From assembly GCA_030431525.1 (NCBI GenBank), contig JAUIJC010000014.1, positions 41,712 through 105,711 on the forward strand: a DNA stretch of 64,000 bases. Direction: 5' to 3'. The stretch is from Bacteroidia bacterium (GTDB lineage Bacteria; Bacteroidota; Bacteroidia; Cytophagales; JAAEPT01). The position numbers were made by a program, and so were the translations under genes. Shown here one piece after another: positions 51,125-61,400 of this stretch; the first letter of the stretch is position 1, and each line of letters opens with the position of its first letter. The notes under the pieces are model-generated. The model made no database searches, had not been told where the DNA came from, and saw only the letters and a program-made list of their open reading frames with translations.

Positions 51125-52561
51125 TTATGTTGTCTTCAGCCGCGCATATTCTGTCCAAAGGAACTGGTGCAAAAGACGCACGCCCATTCCCGTTCCGTTT
51201 TTGCCACGGTAGTTGTCCTCGCCTCCAGCGATGAATGCAGGACCCGCAATATCTATATGGAGCCATTCATAATCAACGAAATGCTCCAGGAATTTGCCTG
51301 CGGTAATGGCACCAGCGGTCGCCCCGCCAAGGTTTTTGAGGTCGGCGATGTCTGATTTGAGTTGCTCGGCATACTCGTCCCAGAACGGGAATTCAACCAA
51401 GCGTTCATAGGTATCAGTACCTGCCGTTTTCAGTGCTGCTTTCGTGGTTTCTTGGGCCGTTCCCATCATTACAGCAGCTTCCTTGCCGATGGCACGCATG
51501 GCAGCGCCAGTCAGTGTGGCCAAGTCAATGACCAATTCAGGGTCGTATTTTTTTGCGAAAGCAAGCGCATCAGCCAAGATGAGTCGTCCTTCTGCATCGG
51601 TATTTAGGACCTCCACAGTACTGCCATTGTACATGGTGATGACATCGCCAGGGGCGAATGCGACTCCTCCAGGGCGGTTGTCCGTGGCGGGAACCAAGCC
51701 AATTACGTGCAGCGGAAGCTTGTTTTTGGCAACCGCATATAAAAGTCCACCTACAGTGGCGCCGCCGCCCATATCACATTTCATCATGTCCATGGAGCTT
51801 GGTGTCGGCTTGAGGCTTAGACCTCCTGTGTCATACACAACCCCTTTGCCTACAAAGACATAAGGCTTTTCGTTGATGGCATTTTCAGGTTTGTATTCGA
51901 GAATACTGAAGGTAGGTGGGAGAGGGCTGCCTTGGTTAACGGCGAGTAGTCCGCCCATTTTGAGGCTTTCAATCTGTACCTCGTCGAGGATGTTTACATT
52001 AAAACCTGCCTCTTGCCCCATGAGCTCAAATTGTTGAGCCAATTGCTCAGCGTCCAAGTGGTTGACGGGTTCATTGACCAAATCCCGCGTCTTATACACC
52101 GCCTCACACAAGTTTTTGAGTTGCTCAACATTTTCTTGGGAAAGCTCCTCGCTGACCAATCGGATGTTGTATTCCTTGTGTTTTGGGTTAGAAAGATGAC
52201 GCTCAAAGCTGTAAGCACTAAGTGCGAGACCTTCTGCGATTTCAAGAATTTCCTTTGACCCTTGAAGCTCGATTTCGGAAATGTTTTCTTTTTCAATGGT
52301 TTTGAAAAGTTCATGACCTAATCTGCGGTGAGCTTCTGCCGTATTGTTATTCAGACCCTTTCCATTGGTTCGCCCAAAAAAACTGAGAAAGGGGAGTTCT
52401 TGAAGCGTGACCAAGGCGGTTTCATCTTCCATTTTTTCCAGCACATAAGTGCGTTGTTCTTGATTTGGAATCAAACCATCAAGTGCTTTCAGGTCAGAAA
52501 GGAGGATAAAACGGTGTACGTCCTTGGAAACTTGCGTACGGAGGTCAAGATTTGCGAACAT
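51125..52561 (-). CDS. leucyl aminopeptidase, M17 family
   Basis: Cytosolic di-metal aminopeptidase that trims N-terminal residues of peptides. The start is placed at ATG 52561 (MFANLDLRTQVSKDV), giving 478 residues; an ATG at 52609 would add 16 residues of no family likeness. The metal-binding motifs are VGKGVVYDTGGLSLKP, MKCDMGGGA and the signature NTDAEGRLILADAL, all intact. It is divergent from rsmA, and the 129-base gap between holds no repeat palindrome I could recognise. Confidence 0.95.
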   Translation of the reverse strand: MFANLDLRTQVSKDVHRFILLSDLKALDGLIPNQEQRTYVLEKMEDETALVTLQELPFLSFFGRTNGKGLNNNTAEAHRRLGHELFKTIEKENISEIELQGSKEILEIAEGLALSAYSFERHLSNPKHKEYNIRLVSEELSQENVEQLKNLCEAVYKTRDLVNEPVNHLDAEQLAQQFELMGQEAGFNVNILDEVQIESLKMGGLLAVNQGSPLPPTFSILEYKPENAINEKPYVFVGKGVVYDTGGLSLKPTPSSMDMMKCDMGGGATVGGLLYAVAKNKLPLHVIGLVPATDNRPGGVAFAPGDVITMYNGSTVEVLNTDAEGRLILADALAFAKKYDPELVIDLATLTGAAMRAIGKEAAVMMGTAQETTKAALKTAGTDTYERLVEFPFWDEYAEQLKSDIADLKNLGGATAGAITAGKFLEHFVDYEWLHIDIAGPAFIAGGEDNYRGKNGTGMGVRLLHQFLWTEYARLKTT

Positions 52562-52690
52562 TCTCGGTAATTTTGGCGTGTAGGGACGAAGGGGGCAGAC
52601 ATCAAGCAATAGGCCGTTTGGTTTCGGGATTTATCCGAACACCGTAGGCTTCTGTTTTTTGTCTACACTCTTTTAAAGAGTTGTAAAAAG

Positions 52691-53461
52691 ATGGCGAAAG
52701 TTAAAGCGAAAAAGCACCTCGGACAACATTTTCTCAAAGACGAAAACATTGCCCGCAAAATTGTGGAGAGTCTGACGGGAAAAGGAGAGGTGTTGGAAGT
52801 GGGGCCAGGGATGGGCGTGTTGACCAAGTATTTGTTGGAGCGAGAAGGTATTATTACCAATGTCGCCGAGATTGATACGGAGTCGGTGGCCTATTTGAAG
52901 GAGCATTATCCACAGCTTTCGCCGAGAATTATTGAGGGAGATTTTTTGAAAATGGATTTGGCGGAGCGCTTTCCAGATGGCTTGTTGGTCATTGGAAATT
53001 TTCCGTATAACATCTCATCACAGATTTACTTCAAGGTATTGGAGAACCGCGAATTGATTCCTGAATGTGTGGGAATGATTCAGCGTGAGGTGGGGCGACG
53101 GATTTGTTCGCCTCATGGCTCCAAGGAATACGGAATTCTGAGCGTCCTTTTGCAGGCGTTTTATGATTGCGAATACTTGTTCACTGTGGGGGAGGGAGTC
53201 TTTAATCCACCGCCGAAGGTGAAATCGGCTGTTATTCGTTTGAGTCGGAATGACCGTGAAAAACTGGGTTGTAATGAAGACTTGTTCTTCAAAGTGGTGA
53301 AACAGGGGTTCAACAACCGAAGAAAGACCTTGAGGAATTCCCTCAAACCATTGGGTTTCGGGCCAGATATGGCGGACAATCCAATGTTGAGTCTTCGTGC
53401 GGAGCAGTTGTCTGTGGATGATTTTGTGGCCTTGACCAATGCTGTTGAGGCTTCACGATAA
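52691..53461 (+). CDS. rsmA: 16S rRNA (adenine1518-N6/adenine1519-N6) dimethyltransferase
   Basis: Dimethylates two adenines at the 3' end of 16S rRNA. The 256-residue protein starts MAKVKAKKHLGQHFLKD, the family start. The SAM motif EVGPGMGVLTKYLL is at about residues 36-50. The catalytic NFPYNISSQI follows near residue 100, and VGEGVFNPPPKVKSAVIRL lies in the C-terminal half. mgtE follows after 45 bases, so they may be co-transcribed. Confidence 0.97.
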   Translation: MAKVKAKKHLGQHFLKDENIARKIVESLTGKGEVLEVGPGMGVLTKYLLEREGIITNVAEIDTESVAYLKEHYPQLSPRIIEGDFLKMDLAERFPDGLLVIGNFPYNISSQIYFKVLENRELIPECVGMIQREVGRRICSPHGSKEYGILSVLLQAFYDCEYLFTVGEGVFNPPPKVKSAVIRLSRNDREKLGCNEDLFFKVVKQGFNNRRKTLRNSLKPLGFGPDMADNPMLSLRAEQLSVDDFVALTNAVEASR

Positions 53462-53506
53462 GAAATTGATTGGGGTTTGATGATCCCATGACAAAAATAG
53501 TTTGCT

Positions 53507-54865
53507 ATGGCCATGCAGTTTGAATTGACTAAAGAGTTTCTCGAGGAGCTGGAAGGCTTTATCGAGCAACAGGCCAATGAGGAGATTCGGGCGCAGCTGG
53601 AAGGTTTGTATCCAGCTGATATCAATACCATTCTTTATGAATTGGATACGAACCAGAGCAAGTACGTCATTGACTTACTTGATCCTGAGGTGCGTGCTGA
53701 AATCATCAGCCACCTTGATGTGGAGGTTCGTGAGCGTTTCGTAAAGAGTTTTTCTCCAGCAGAGATTGCCGACATTGTTTCCCATGTAGAAACGGATGAT
53801 GCAGCTGACATCCTTAACGAGCAGCCAGTTCGCATTCGCGAGGAGGTAATTTCCTGCATCGATGATGAGGAGCGGGTTTCCAACTTGTTGGAGCTGTTGC
53901 GCTACGAGGAGGATTCTGCGGGTGGTCTGATGGCCAAGGAGCTGATCAAGGTGAATCAGAACTGGCATGTTGGGCAGTGCATTGAGGAGATTCGTCAGCA
54001 GGCCGAACGAGTTGATAAGATTCTTTCCGTCTATGTGGTGGATGATGCGGAGCGTTTAGTCGGTCGTATTTCCGTGAAAAAGCTCTTGTTGGCATCTGAC
54101 CGCATGAAGGTCATGGATTTGTTGGATGCTGATGTGGTGCAAGTGGATTCCTTTACATCGAAGGATGAAGTTGCGCGCTTGATGAGTAAATATGATTTGG
54201 AATCCATTCCTGTGGTGAACATTCAGCGAAAGCTGTTGGGGCGCATTACGATTGACGATATCGTAGATGTGATTCAGGAGCAGGCTGATGAAAACCGTCA
54301 GATGATGGCGGGTATTACCAAGGACGTGGAACACGACGATTCCCTGACGAACTTGGTAAAGGCGCGTTTGCCTTGGTTGGTGATTGGAATGGGTGGAGGT
54401 CTTTTGGCGGCTTCATTGATCAGCCGTTTTGAGGGAGATTTGCAGGTGATTCCAATTTTGGCGGCCTTTATTCCATTGATTACGGCTACAGGTGGTAATG
54501 TGGGGATTCAGTCCTCATCCATCATTGTGCAGGTGTTGGCGAACAAGAGTTCCATGGGGACCAACCTGTTTGAGCATTTGTTCAAATCGTTTACCGTGGC
54601 GGTGATGAATGGGCTTGTCATTGCGGCTATCGTATTTACAGCAACATTTGCTTACAGTAGGGATCCAAACCTTTCCATTGTTGTAGCAACAGCCTTGTTC
54701 TCGGTGGTAGTTTTGGCGTCTTTGATGGGTACTATCACGCCGTTTGTGTTGGATAAGTTTGGGATTAACCCTGCATTAGCAGCTGGTCCTTTTATTACGA
54801 CAACCAATGACCTATTGGGGATTTTGGTATATTTCTCCGTTGCTGAGTTACTGATATTGCATTGA
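53507..54865 (+). CDS. mgtE: magnesium transporter MgtE
   Basis: A 452-residue inner-membrane Mg2+ channel. The N-terminal MgtE_N superhelical domain (about 20-130) includes YELDTNQSKYVIDLLD and DADDILNEQPVRI-like repeats. A CBS pair follows (about 135-255). The membrane domain has five helices from about residue 285, with ATGGNVGIQSSSIIVQ, the conserved pore segment, and a final AAGPFITTTNDLLGILVYF. Mg2+ sensing by the cytosolic domains is known for the family. A terminator follows. Confidence 0.96.
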   Translation: MAMQFELTKEFLEELEGFIEQQANEEIRAQLEGLYPADINTILYELDTNQSKYVIDLLDPEVRAEIISHLDVEVRERFVKSFSPAEIADIVSHVETDDAADILNEQPVRIREEVISCIDDEERVSNLLELLRYEEDSAGGLMAKELIKVNQNWHVGQCIEEIRQQAERVDKILSVYVVDDAERLVGRISVKKLLLASDRMKVMDLLDADVVQVDSFTSKDEVARLMSKYDLESIPVVNIQRKLLGRITIDDIVDVIQEQADENRQMMAGITKDVEHDDSLTNLVKARLPWLVIGMGGGLLAASLISRFEGDLQVIPILAAFIPLITATGGNVGIQSSSIIVQVLANKSSMGTNLFEHLFKSFTVAVMNGLVIAAIVFTATFAYSRDPNLSIVVATALFSVVVLASLMGTITPFVLDKFGINPALAAGPFITTTNDLLGILVYFSVAELLILH

Positions 54866-54878
54866 TTTATAATTCTAT

Positions 54879-54928
54879 AAAACAAAAGCCCAAGTATTCT
54901 ATTTCGAATGCTTGGGCTTTTGTTTTTG
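54879..54928 (+). terminator. rho-independent terminator of mgtE
   Basis: CAAAAGCCCAAG/CTTGGGCTTTTG stem (54883-54894 with 54911-54922) extended by AAGTATTC/GAATGCTT and followed by a T-run. Confidence 0.9.
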
Positions 54929-55024
54929 AGCGAGTGGGTTAGTGAAAGAAAAACAATAACCTGATCAAGTCGGCTTGTTCTTCAGGGCAACCTCAAGAAA
55001 CAATTCTATGATGTGTTGTGCTCT

Positions 55025-55159
55025 CGTAGCGACGCTTTGAAAGCGTCGAAACTAATTTGCCAAAGGCAAATTACAGGCACTTCATCTGTAAAGGAAGCTT
55101 TTTGGGACTGCAATCCAGCTTCGCTGTCTTGGTCTCGACGCTTTCAAAGCGTCGCTACG
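55025..55159. repeat. MITE-like element with 25-base perfect terminal inverted repeats
   Basis: The ends 55025-55049 and 55135-55159 (CGTAGCGACGCTTTGAAAGC and on) are exact complements over 25 bases. Each end is itself a palindrome (GACGCTTTGAAAGCGTC). The 85-base interior holds a further small hairpin, AATTTGCC/GGCAAATT, at about 55053-55070. The rest of the gene-free stretch 54929-55208 shows no other feature. Confidence 0.88.
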
Positions 55160-55208
55160 CAGTATGCGTCTTTCATGTGGTTGCCCTAGCTTGTTATTTC
55201 ACTTTCGC

Positions 55209-56243
55209 TTATGGCTTGATGAACTTTTCAATTTTCACGACCCCCTGTTCATCTTTGATTTGTAATAGATAAAGTCCTGTTGGTAGGGACGAGATATTGA
55301 GTTTTGATTTGTTTTTTTCTTCGATTAACATTTGTCCGTTGATGTTGTGGATTTTGAAGCTGAGCTTTTCTTCATCATTTCTATGAATAATGATGCTGTT
55401 TCCGCCATCGCTAAGACTTGTCCAAATGGAAGCCATTTTGGAGTCTTGGATGGAAGTAATGGCATTTTTGAAAAAGGTGATATCCTCCCAAACGGTACCA
55501 TCCACTGACAATTCGCAAATGATAGGGTGAGCGCTTCCTTTTTGAAGCCATCGGTAAGTGACAGTGGTGTCGTATTCCACAGAAACTTCATCTTCAGTTG
55601 AAGGGTCCTCAAAATCGATGGTGGATGAATCGATTTCAATCTCTGTAAGTTTGATTTGTAGCGTGTTCTGGTAACTGTTTTCTGGGGTGATCAGGGTTCC
55701 ATAGCCCACCGCTTCGGTAGTTGTGATAGTGGTCGTTGTGAAGGTTTGTACGCCACCAGGAAATTCGAAAAACTCTTGATTACTTGATGTGTTGCTCCTT
55801 GTGTCCTCATAGGTGAATGGACTAGGGAACAACAGTTCGTTAGGGTCTGAATCATCAGGAATGCTAATGTTGTTGGAGCTTTGGCAGGTCCCGTCAATGT
55901 AAAACCCGTCTTGCTGGCTTATAAAATAAATCGTGCTTGTGCCTCCATCAGTTTGAACGGAAGCCGTACTTGCATTGGGGAAATTGTCTTGGCAATCGGT
56001 GCCAATAGGACTAACAAAATTGAGGGCTCCTGCGGGATCCATGATCACGTAGTTGCTGAAGTCCCAGCTTTGGTTGGCCCCTGTGGCTGGTTCTCCCAAG
56101 ACTTCACCGATGTCTTGGCCTTCGCCAATCAATGAGGTGCCAATGACTGGGTGATCTTCCTGACTGAAGGTGATTTGGGCATTGGCTGTTGTCCAAAAGC
56201 CCAACAGAAGGCTAAAAAGTAGTGTGAGTGAATGTTTTGTCAT
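55209..56243 (-). CDS. secreted protein with T9SS type A sorting domain
   Basis: A 344-residue protein with signal peptide MTKHSLTLLFSLLLGFWTTANA. The middle part is a Ser/Thr/Asp-rich beta-strand domain of unknown type with QSWDFSNYVIMDP, a phrase often seen in Bacteroidota secreted proteins. The last ~75 residues form the sorting domain (LSFKIHNINGQMLIEE, ISSLPTGLYLLQIKDEQG, KIEKFIKP). The protein is expected to cross the outer membrane by the type IX system and be attached to the surface. No enzymatic motif was recognised. Confidence 0.87.
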   Translation of the reverse strand: MTKHSLTLLFSLLLGFWTTANAQITFSQEDHPVIGTSLIGEGQDIGEVLGEPATGANQSWDFSNYVIMDPAGALNFVSPIGTDCQDNFPNASTASVQTDGGTSTIYFISQQDGFYIDGTCQSSNNISIPDDSDPNELLFPSPFTYEDTRSNTSSNQEFFEFPGGVQTFTTTTITTTEAVGYGTLITPENSYQNTLQIKLTEIEIDSSTIDFEDPSTEDEVSVEYDTTVTYRWLQKGSAHPIICELSVDGTVWEDITFFKNAITSIQDSKMASIWTSLSDGGNSIIIHRNDEEKLSFKIHNINGQMLIEEKNKSKLNISSLPTGLYLLQIKDEQGVVKIEKFIKP

Positions 56244-56279
56244 AAAAGTTGGGTTGAAAAGGATTCAGCTCTTTTATAC

Positions 56280-56316
56280 GAAAAAAGGGCAGCCAAGTTT
56301 GTTGACTGCCCTTTGG
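56280..56316 (-). terminator. rho-independent terminator of the 56336-57322 gene
   Basis: AAAGGGCAG(C)CAA/TTG(A)CTGCCCTTT stem, followed on the minus strand by a run of T. Confidence 0.85.
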
Positions 56317-56335
56317 GTTAGATGGGTGTACTATG

Positions 56336-57322
56336 TTATTCCTTGATGGAGATAAGACTCAGTCCATAACCCAAGGAAAGGATAAGATTGTTTTTTTCCA
56401 TTCCTGGGAGGAAGGAAGCTTCATAGGTAATTGCCGATGCTATTTTTCCGTTCGACCATGATTTTCTGTAGGCGCCACCAACGCGTACGCCAAAGTGTGA
56501 AAGTTGGAGTTGGTCTAACAGTTGGTTTTCGACAGCGGCGTTTACGGCATTTCCAGATTCATCAGTGATGAGGGTGTATGATGAATTGATTGGAGCATAA
56601 AACGCATCGATGTAAAAGTCCATTCTGCGGAAATAAGCCTTGTTGCCCAAGTCGTTGGTATTGTAATTAAGAACCTGAGTGGACTGACGTGAAAGGCCAA
56701 GGAATACGGACGGGGTGGCTTGGGAAATCACTTCCATTGCATAGGTGTTTCCTCCAATGTTCTCTTCCATTTCATAGCTGGTGGTGTTCTGGAGGTAATG
56801 GAATCCTGAACGCACATAAATCCGATCCTCTACAGGTGTCGAAAGTTTTACCCGATAGACTTTTACGCTTTCGTCCTCTTGATACTCGTTATTTGATAGG
56901 TTGAAGAACCTCCTGGTTGAGCGGATATTGCGGTAGAACTCACGCTTGTAAATGATTTCGCTTTCCAAGAATAGGCGCTTGTTATCGTTTTTTTGCTTTC
57001 GATAATTGTTGTCGAAAGGTGAGCTAAGCACACTAAGTTCAAGGCCGTTTTTGTTCCAGAGCCATTGCTGGTTCAATTCCAATAAAATTGGAGCGGTGGT
57101 GTTCACGCCACCACCTGGTTTGTGGTTGGTGAGTTGTACCCCCAAAAAGTTAAACGTTGATATGCTCATGCGTTCCTTTGGGGAATGTGTAATGGAAATG
57201 GTATCGGTCTGTCCATCATCAAAAGACAAAGGATGCTTTTCCTCAGTGGTTTGGGCATTAGCCTGTCCAACAGTTAGTCCTAAAAGAAGGGAAAGGAATG
57301 GAAGCGTAAATCGTAGTTTCAT
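56336..57322 (-). CDS. probable outer-membrane protein, tandem paralogue 1
   Basis: A 328-residue protein with a signal peptide (MKLRFTLPFLSLLLGLTVGQANA). The mature part has amphipathic strands and many aromatic residues, and ends in YGLSLISIKE, so a beta-barrel is likely. The mature N-terminus has SFDDGQTDTISIT, then STFNFLGVQLTN, and LLELNQQWLWNKNGLELSVLSSPF. All three patterns recur in the next gene upstream (57473-58384), so the two are paralogues. I do not recognise a named family. A terminator follows. Confidence 0.8.
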   Translation of the reverse strand: MKLRFTLPFLSLLLGLTVGQANAQTTEEKHPLSFDDGQTDTISITHSPKERMSISTFNFLGVQLTNHKPGGGVNTTAPILLELNQQWLWNKNGLELSVLSSPFDNNYRKQKNDNKRLFLESEIIYKREFYRNIRSTRRFFNLSNNEYQEDESVKVYRVKLSTPVEDRIYVRSGFHYLQNTTSYEMEENIGGNTYAMEVISQATPSVFLGLSRQSTQVLNYNTNDLGNKAYFRRMDFYIDAFYAPINSSYTLITDESGNAVNAAVENQLLDQLQLSHFGVRVGGAYRKSWSNGKIASAITYEASFLPGMEKNNLILSLGYGLSLISIKE

Positions 57323-57472
57323 ATTTTTTGGGTAACCAATGGCCTTACACTTAGGGGTTAGAAAAAGTTCAGCCCTGACAAAGTGAATTGCCGGGGCTGA
57401 AGCTGAAATCGAGCCAGAATGTTAATGAAGTGAGATTTTGGATAAAAGAATATGACAATGTCCTCTTACTTC

Positions 57473-58384
57473 TTAAATCTTTCTTTGAATAGACCTTGGT
57501 CGGGAGATGAGGCTGATGCCATATCCCAAGGAGACAATAATGTTATTTCGGTCATAACCTGGGAAGATTGATACTTCATATGAAAGTGTAGAAGCAATTC
57601 TGGCTGTGGACCAAGACATCCTATTTGAGCCACCTATGCGAAGTCCAAAGATGGATTTGTCATATGTATCCCCTAGGGATGATGCTAGAGGGGAAATAAA
57701 GATGTCAGCATATAAAGTATTTCTTCGGAACGATGACTTTTTTCTCAAGTGTTTGGCTTGATAGAGCAGGCTTTGGGTCGTTTGTAGGGAAAAACCAAAA
57801 AATAAAGAACTATGCTTTTGTGGAATGTTTAGTTGCTCTATTCCGGTGGTGGAGGCTGAAATGGTATTGGTTTGCGTAGTGCTTTGGAAATAGTGCATAC
57901 CCAAGCGTAAATAGGTGTTTCGTTCAATGGGGCTAGGCATCTTTCCCTTGTAAAATTTTGTTGTTTCAAATTGATTGAGGCCTTTATCTGATAAACGGAA
58001 GGGTTTGTTTTGGAAGTAGTTTTTTGTCCCCAATTGATGTTTGTAGATGGCTTCTGTTTCCCAGTATATATCATCTATTGGTATATGAAAGTCTGTCATT
58101 TCCCAAGGAGAAGCCAGAAAGGAAACTTCAAGGCCATTTTTTTTCCATTGCCATTGTTGGTTGAGTTCAAAAAGAAATGGACTGGAGAAATCCCCGTTTT
58201 CATATTGAAGGCCTAAAAAGTTAAAGGTGGTAATGCTTAACCAATTACGGTCGATTTGGGAAACGGTGATAGAATCCGTTTGTCCATCATCAAACGTTAA
58301 TGTTTGTGTTGTATCTAATGATTGGGCAAATGCCGTGTTGAGGCTAAGGAAAAGGGCAAGGATGAGGAAAAGCTGTTTTCTCAT
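57473..58384 (-). CDS. probable outer-membrane protein, tandem paralogue 2
   Basis: A 303-residue protein with a signal peptide (MRKQLFLILALFLSLNTAFAQ). It shares with its downstream neighbour TFDDGQTDSITVS, TTFNFLGLQYEN, LFELNQQWQWKKNGLEVSFLASP and the final VSLGYGISLIS. The two clearly arose by tandem duplication and have since diverged. Strand-like hydrophobic alternation suggests an outer-membrane barrel. The 150 bases between them hold no clear terminator, so they may be co-transcribed. Function is unknown. Confidence 0.8.
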   Translation of the reverse strand: MRKQLFLILALFLSLNTAFAQSLDTTQTLTFDDGQTDSITVSQIDRNWLSITTFNFLGLQYENGDFSSPFLFELNQQWQWKKNGLEVSFLASPWEMTDFHIPIDDIYWETEAIYKHQLGTKNYFQNKPFRLSDKGLNQFETTKFYKGKMPSPIERNTYLRLGMHYFQSTTQTNTISASTTGIEQLNIPQKHSSLFFGFSLQTTQSLLYQAKHLRKKSSFRRNTLYADIFISPLASSLGDTYDKSIFGLRIGGSNRMSWSTARIASTLSYEVSIFPGYDRNNIIVSLGYGISLISRPRSIQRKI

Positions 58385-58423
58385 TGGATGTAGAAAAAGA
58401 GGATAAAAGAGAATGATTTGTAA

Positions 58424-58463
58424 AAACTCAGCCTCAACGATGATGGTCGTTGAGGCTGAGTTT
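58424..58463 (-). terminator. rho-independent terminator of purL
   Basis: Perfect 17-base stem AAACTCAGCCTCAACGA with its complement (58424-58440 and 58447-58463), followed on the minus strand by a short T-run. Confidence 0.93.
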
Positions 58464-58488
58464 ATTTATGAATTACAGGGTAGGAAGG

Positions 58489-61400
58489 TTATTTCGCCTT
58501 TTCCTCCACCCACTTACGAGCATTCACAAACGCATCCAACCAAGGCGTGCATTCGTCATTTTTCTTGTCAGCTGGATAGTCAGCGCACTGCCATGGGAAG
58601 ATGGCGCGCTCCAAGTGAGGCATCATGGCTAAGTGGCGTCCGTTGTCAGAAACGATACCAGCGGTGTCAAATGCAGAGCCGTTAGGGTTACCTGGGTAGC
58701 CAGAGTAGCTGTACTTCATGGCGATGCTGTAGTTTTCTTCTCCTTTCGGGAAGTTGAACTTTCCTTCACCGTGCGCTACCCAAATGCCCAAGCGTGAGCC
58801 AGCCAAGTTGCCAAGCATTACTGAGTTGTTCTCAGGAATCTCGACGTTGAGGTAAGTAGACTCAAACTTGCCAGAGTTGTTGTGGTCCATTTTCGGACGA
58901 CGGTCAGCCTCTGGGTAAACCAAGCCAAGTTCTACCATCAACTGGCAACCGTTACAAACACCCAAAGAAAGTGTATCCTCACGAGCGTAGAAGTTGTCCA
59001 GAGCAGCTTTTGCCTTCTCGTTGTACAGGAATGCGCCAGCCCAACCCTTGGCGGAGCCAAGTACGTCGGAGTTGGAGAATCCACCTACGAACACGATGAA
59101 GTTCACGTCCTCCAAAGTCTCACGACCAGCGATAAGGTCAGTCATGTGGACGTCCTTCACGTCGAAGCCAGCCAAGAACATGGAGTAAGCCATTTCACGG
59201 TCGCCGTTCACACCTTTCTCACGGATGATGGCGGCCTTTGGTTTATTGGCACCAGCCTTTTCCACTTTTCCAGTGAAACCAGAAGTGAAGCTGTAGGACA
59301 ATGACTGGTTTTTGTAGTTATCGAAACGCTCCTTGGCCAATGCAGCTGTGCTCTGCTGGCGGTCGAGGAGGTAAGAGGTTTTGAACCAAGTATCGCGCAA
59401 GGCAGCGATGTCAAACTCGCGGGTCTTGGCGTTGTGGTGAATGGTCACCTTATCGCTCTTCACGACATTACCCAAGATGACTGCACCAACACCAGCCTTT
59501 TCAAGGTGTGCCTGAATCTCAGCGGCGTCTTCAACCTGAAGAACGATGGCTGGGTTCTCTGCGAACAAGGCTTTAACCAAGTCTTTTTCACCAAGGGCGT
59601 TGCTGTCCAAGAACAAACCGAGGTCTTTGGTAGCGAAGCACATTTCCAACAAGGCAGTGATCAAACCACCCGAGGAAACATCGTGTCCTGCCAATACATG
59701 GCCTTCTGAAATAAGGCCTTGGATGGCCTCGAATGCTTTTTTGAAGTATTGGGCGTCCTTGATGGTAGGCGTCTGGTTGCCCAATTTGTTGATGATCTGA
59801 GCGAAAGAGCTACCGCCCAATTTCAACTCATCACCAGTCAAGTCAATATAGATAAGCTCGGAGCCTTCCTTGTCTTGAAGGACAGGGCTCACGACTTTCT
59901 TCACGTCAGAAACTTCGCCAGTGGCGGAAATGATTACGGTGCCAGGTGCGTACACCTTGTCGTCGCCGTATTTCTGCACCATAGAAAGGGAGTCCTTTCC
60001 GGTTGGGATGTTCACGCCCAAGGCGATAGCAAAATCAGAAACGGCTTCAACGGCGTTGTACAAACGAGCGTCTTCACCTTCGTTCTTACAAGGCCACATC
60101 CAGTTGGCAGAAAGGGAAACGCCTTTCAGACCGTGTGTCAATGGAGCGAATACGATGTTCGCCAATGACTCGGCGATGGAGAGGATAGAACCTGCTTTCT
60201 CATCAACCAAGGCTGGAACCGGTGCGTGACCGATGGAAGTGGCAATACCTTTTTCCCCTTTGAAGTCGAGGGCTACCACACCGCAGTTGTTCAATGGCAA
60301 CTGGATGGCACCTGCGGTTTGCTGTTTGGCAACCTTACCCGTTACAGAACGGTCAACTTTGTTGGTCAACCAATCCTTACAAGCTACGGCCTCAAGCTGA
60401 AGTACGGCCTCTACATATTCGTTGAGGTTAGCCAAGTCGTAGTCAAGCTCAGCATAATCAGAAGGAACGGTACGGTCCTCCATGATGGTCTTTGGCGGGT
60501 TGCCAAAGAAATCAGAAAGCTGAAGGTCGATTGGGTTGCCACCGTCCTTGCCTTTGAACGTGAACTGCATGTCGCCCGTGGTTTCACCCACCACGTACAT
60601 TGGTGCGCGCTCACGATCAGCGATTTTTTGCAATTGGTCGATGTCCTTCTCTTTCAAGACAAGGCCCATGCGCTCTTGAGATTCGTTACCGATAATCTCT
60701 TTGGCAGAAAGGGTAGGGTCGCCAACAGGGAGTTTGTCCACTTCGATGGTACCACCAGTTTCTTCCACCAACTCGGAGAGACAGTTCAAGTGACCGCCAG
60801 CACCGTGGTCGTGGATGGAAACGATTGGGTTGTTACCGCTCTCAGACATGGCACGTACGGCGTTAGCCACACGCTTTTGCATCTCTGGGTTGGAACGCTG
60901 GATGGCGTTCAATTCGATGGCGTTGGAGAATACTCCAGTTTCCACGGAGGAAACGGCGCCACCGCCCATACCGATGCGGTAGTTATCACCACCCATCACA
61001 ACGACTTTGTCGCCTTTTTGTGGGGTGTCTTTCAAGGCATCTTTTTTCACGCCGTAGCCTACACCGCCTGCGAGCATGATAACCTTGTCGAAACCGAATT
61101 TCTTGTTGTTCTCTTCGTGCTCGAAGGTGAGGACGGAACCACAAATTAATGGCTGACCGAACTTGTTTCCGAAGTCACTTGCACCGTTGGACGCCTTAAT
61201 AAGGATGTCCATTGGTGTTTGGTACAACCAAGGGCGCTCGTCCATGGCTTCCCACTTGCGGGCATCTTCCAGACGAGAATATGGCGTCATGTAAACAGCA
61301 GTACCAGCCATTGGCACGGAAGCCTTACCGCCAGCCAAACGGTCGCGGATTTCACCTCCAGAACCAGTAGCGGCGCCGTTGAATGGCTCAACCGTGGTTG

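Noticed and set aside
60226..61149. Long open frame antisense to purL
   Set aside because: It is produced by the codon bias of purL; the real frame has complete PurL motifs.
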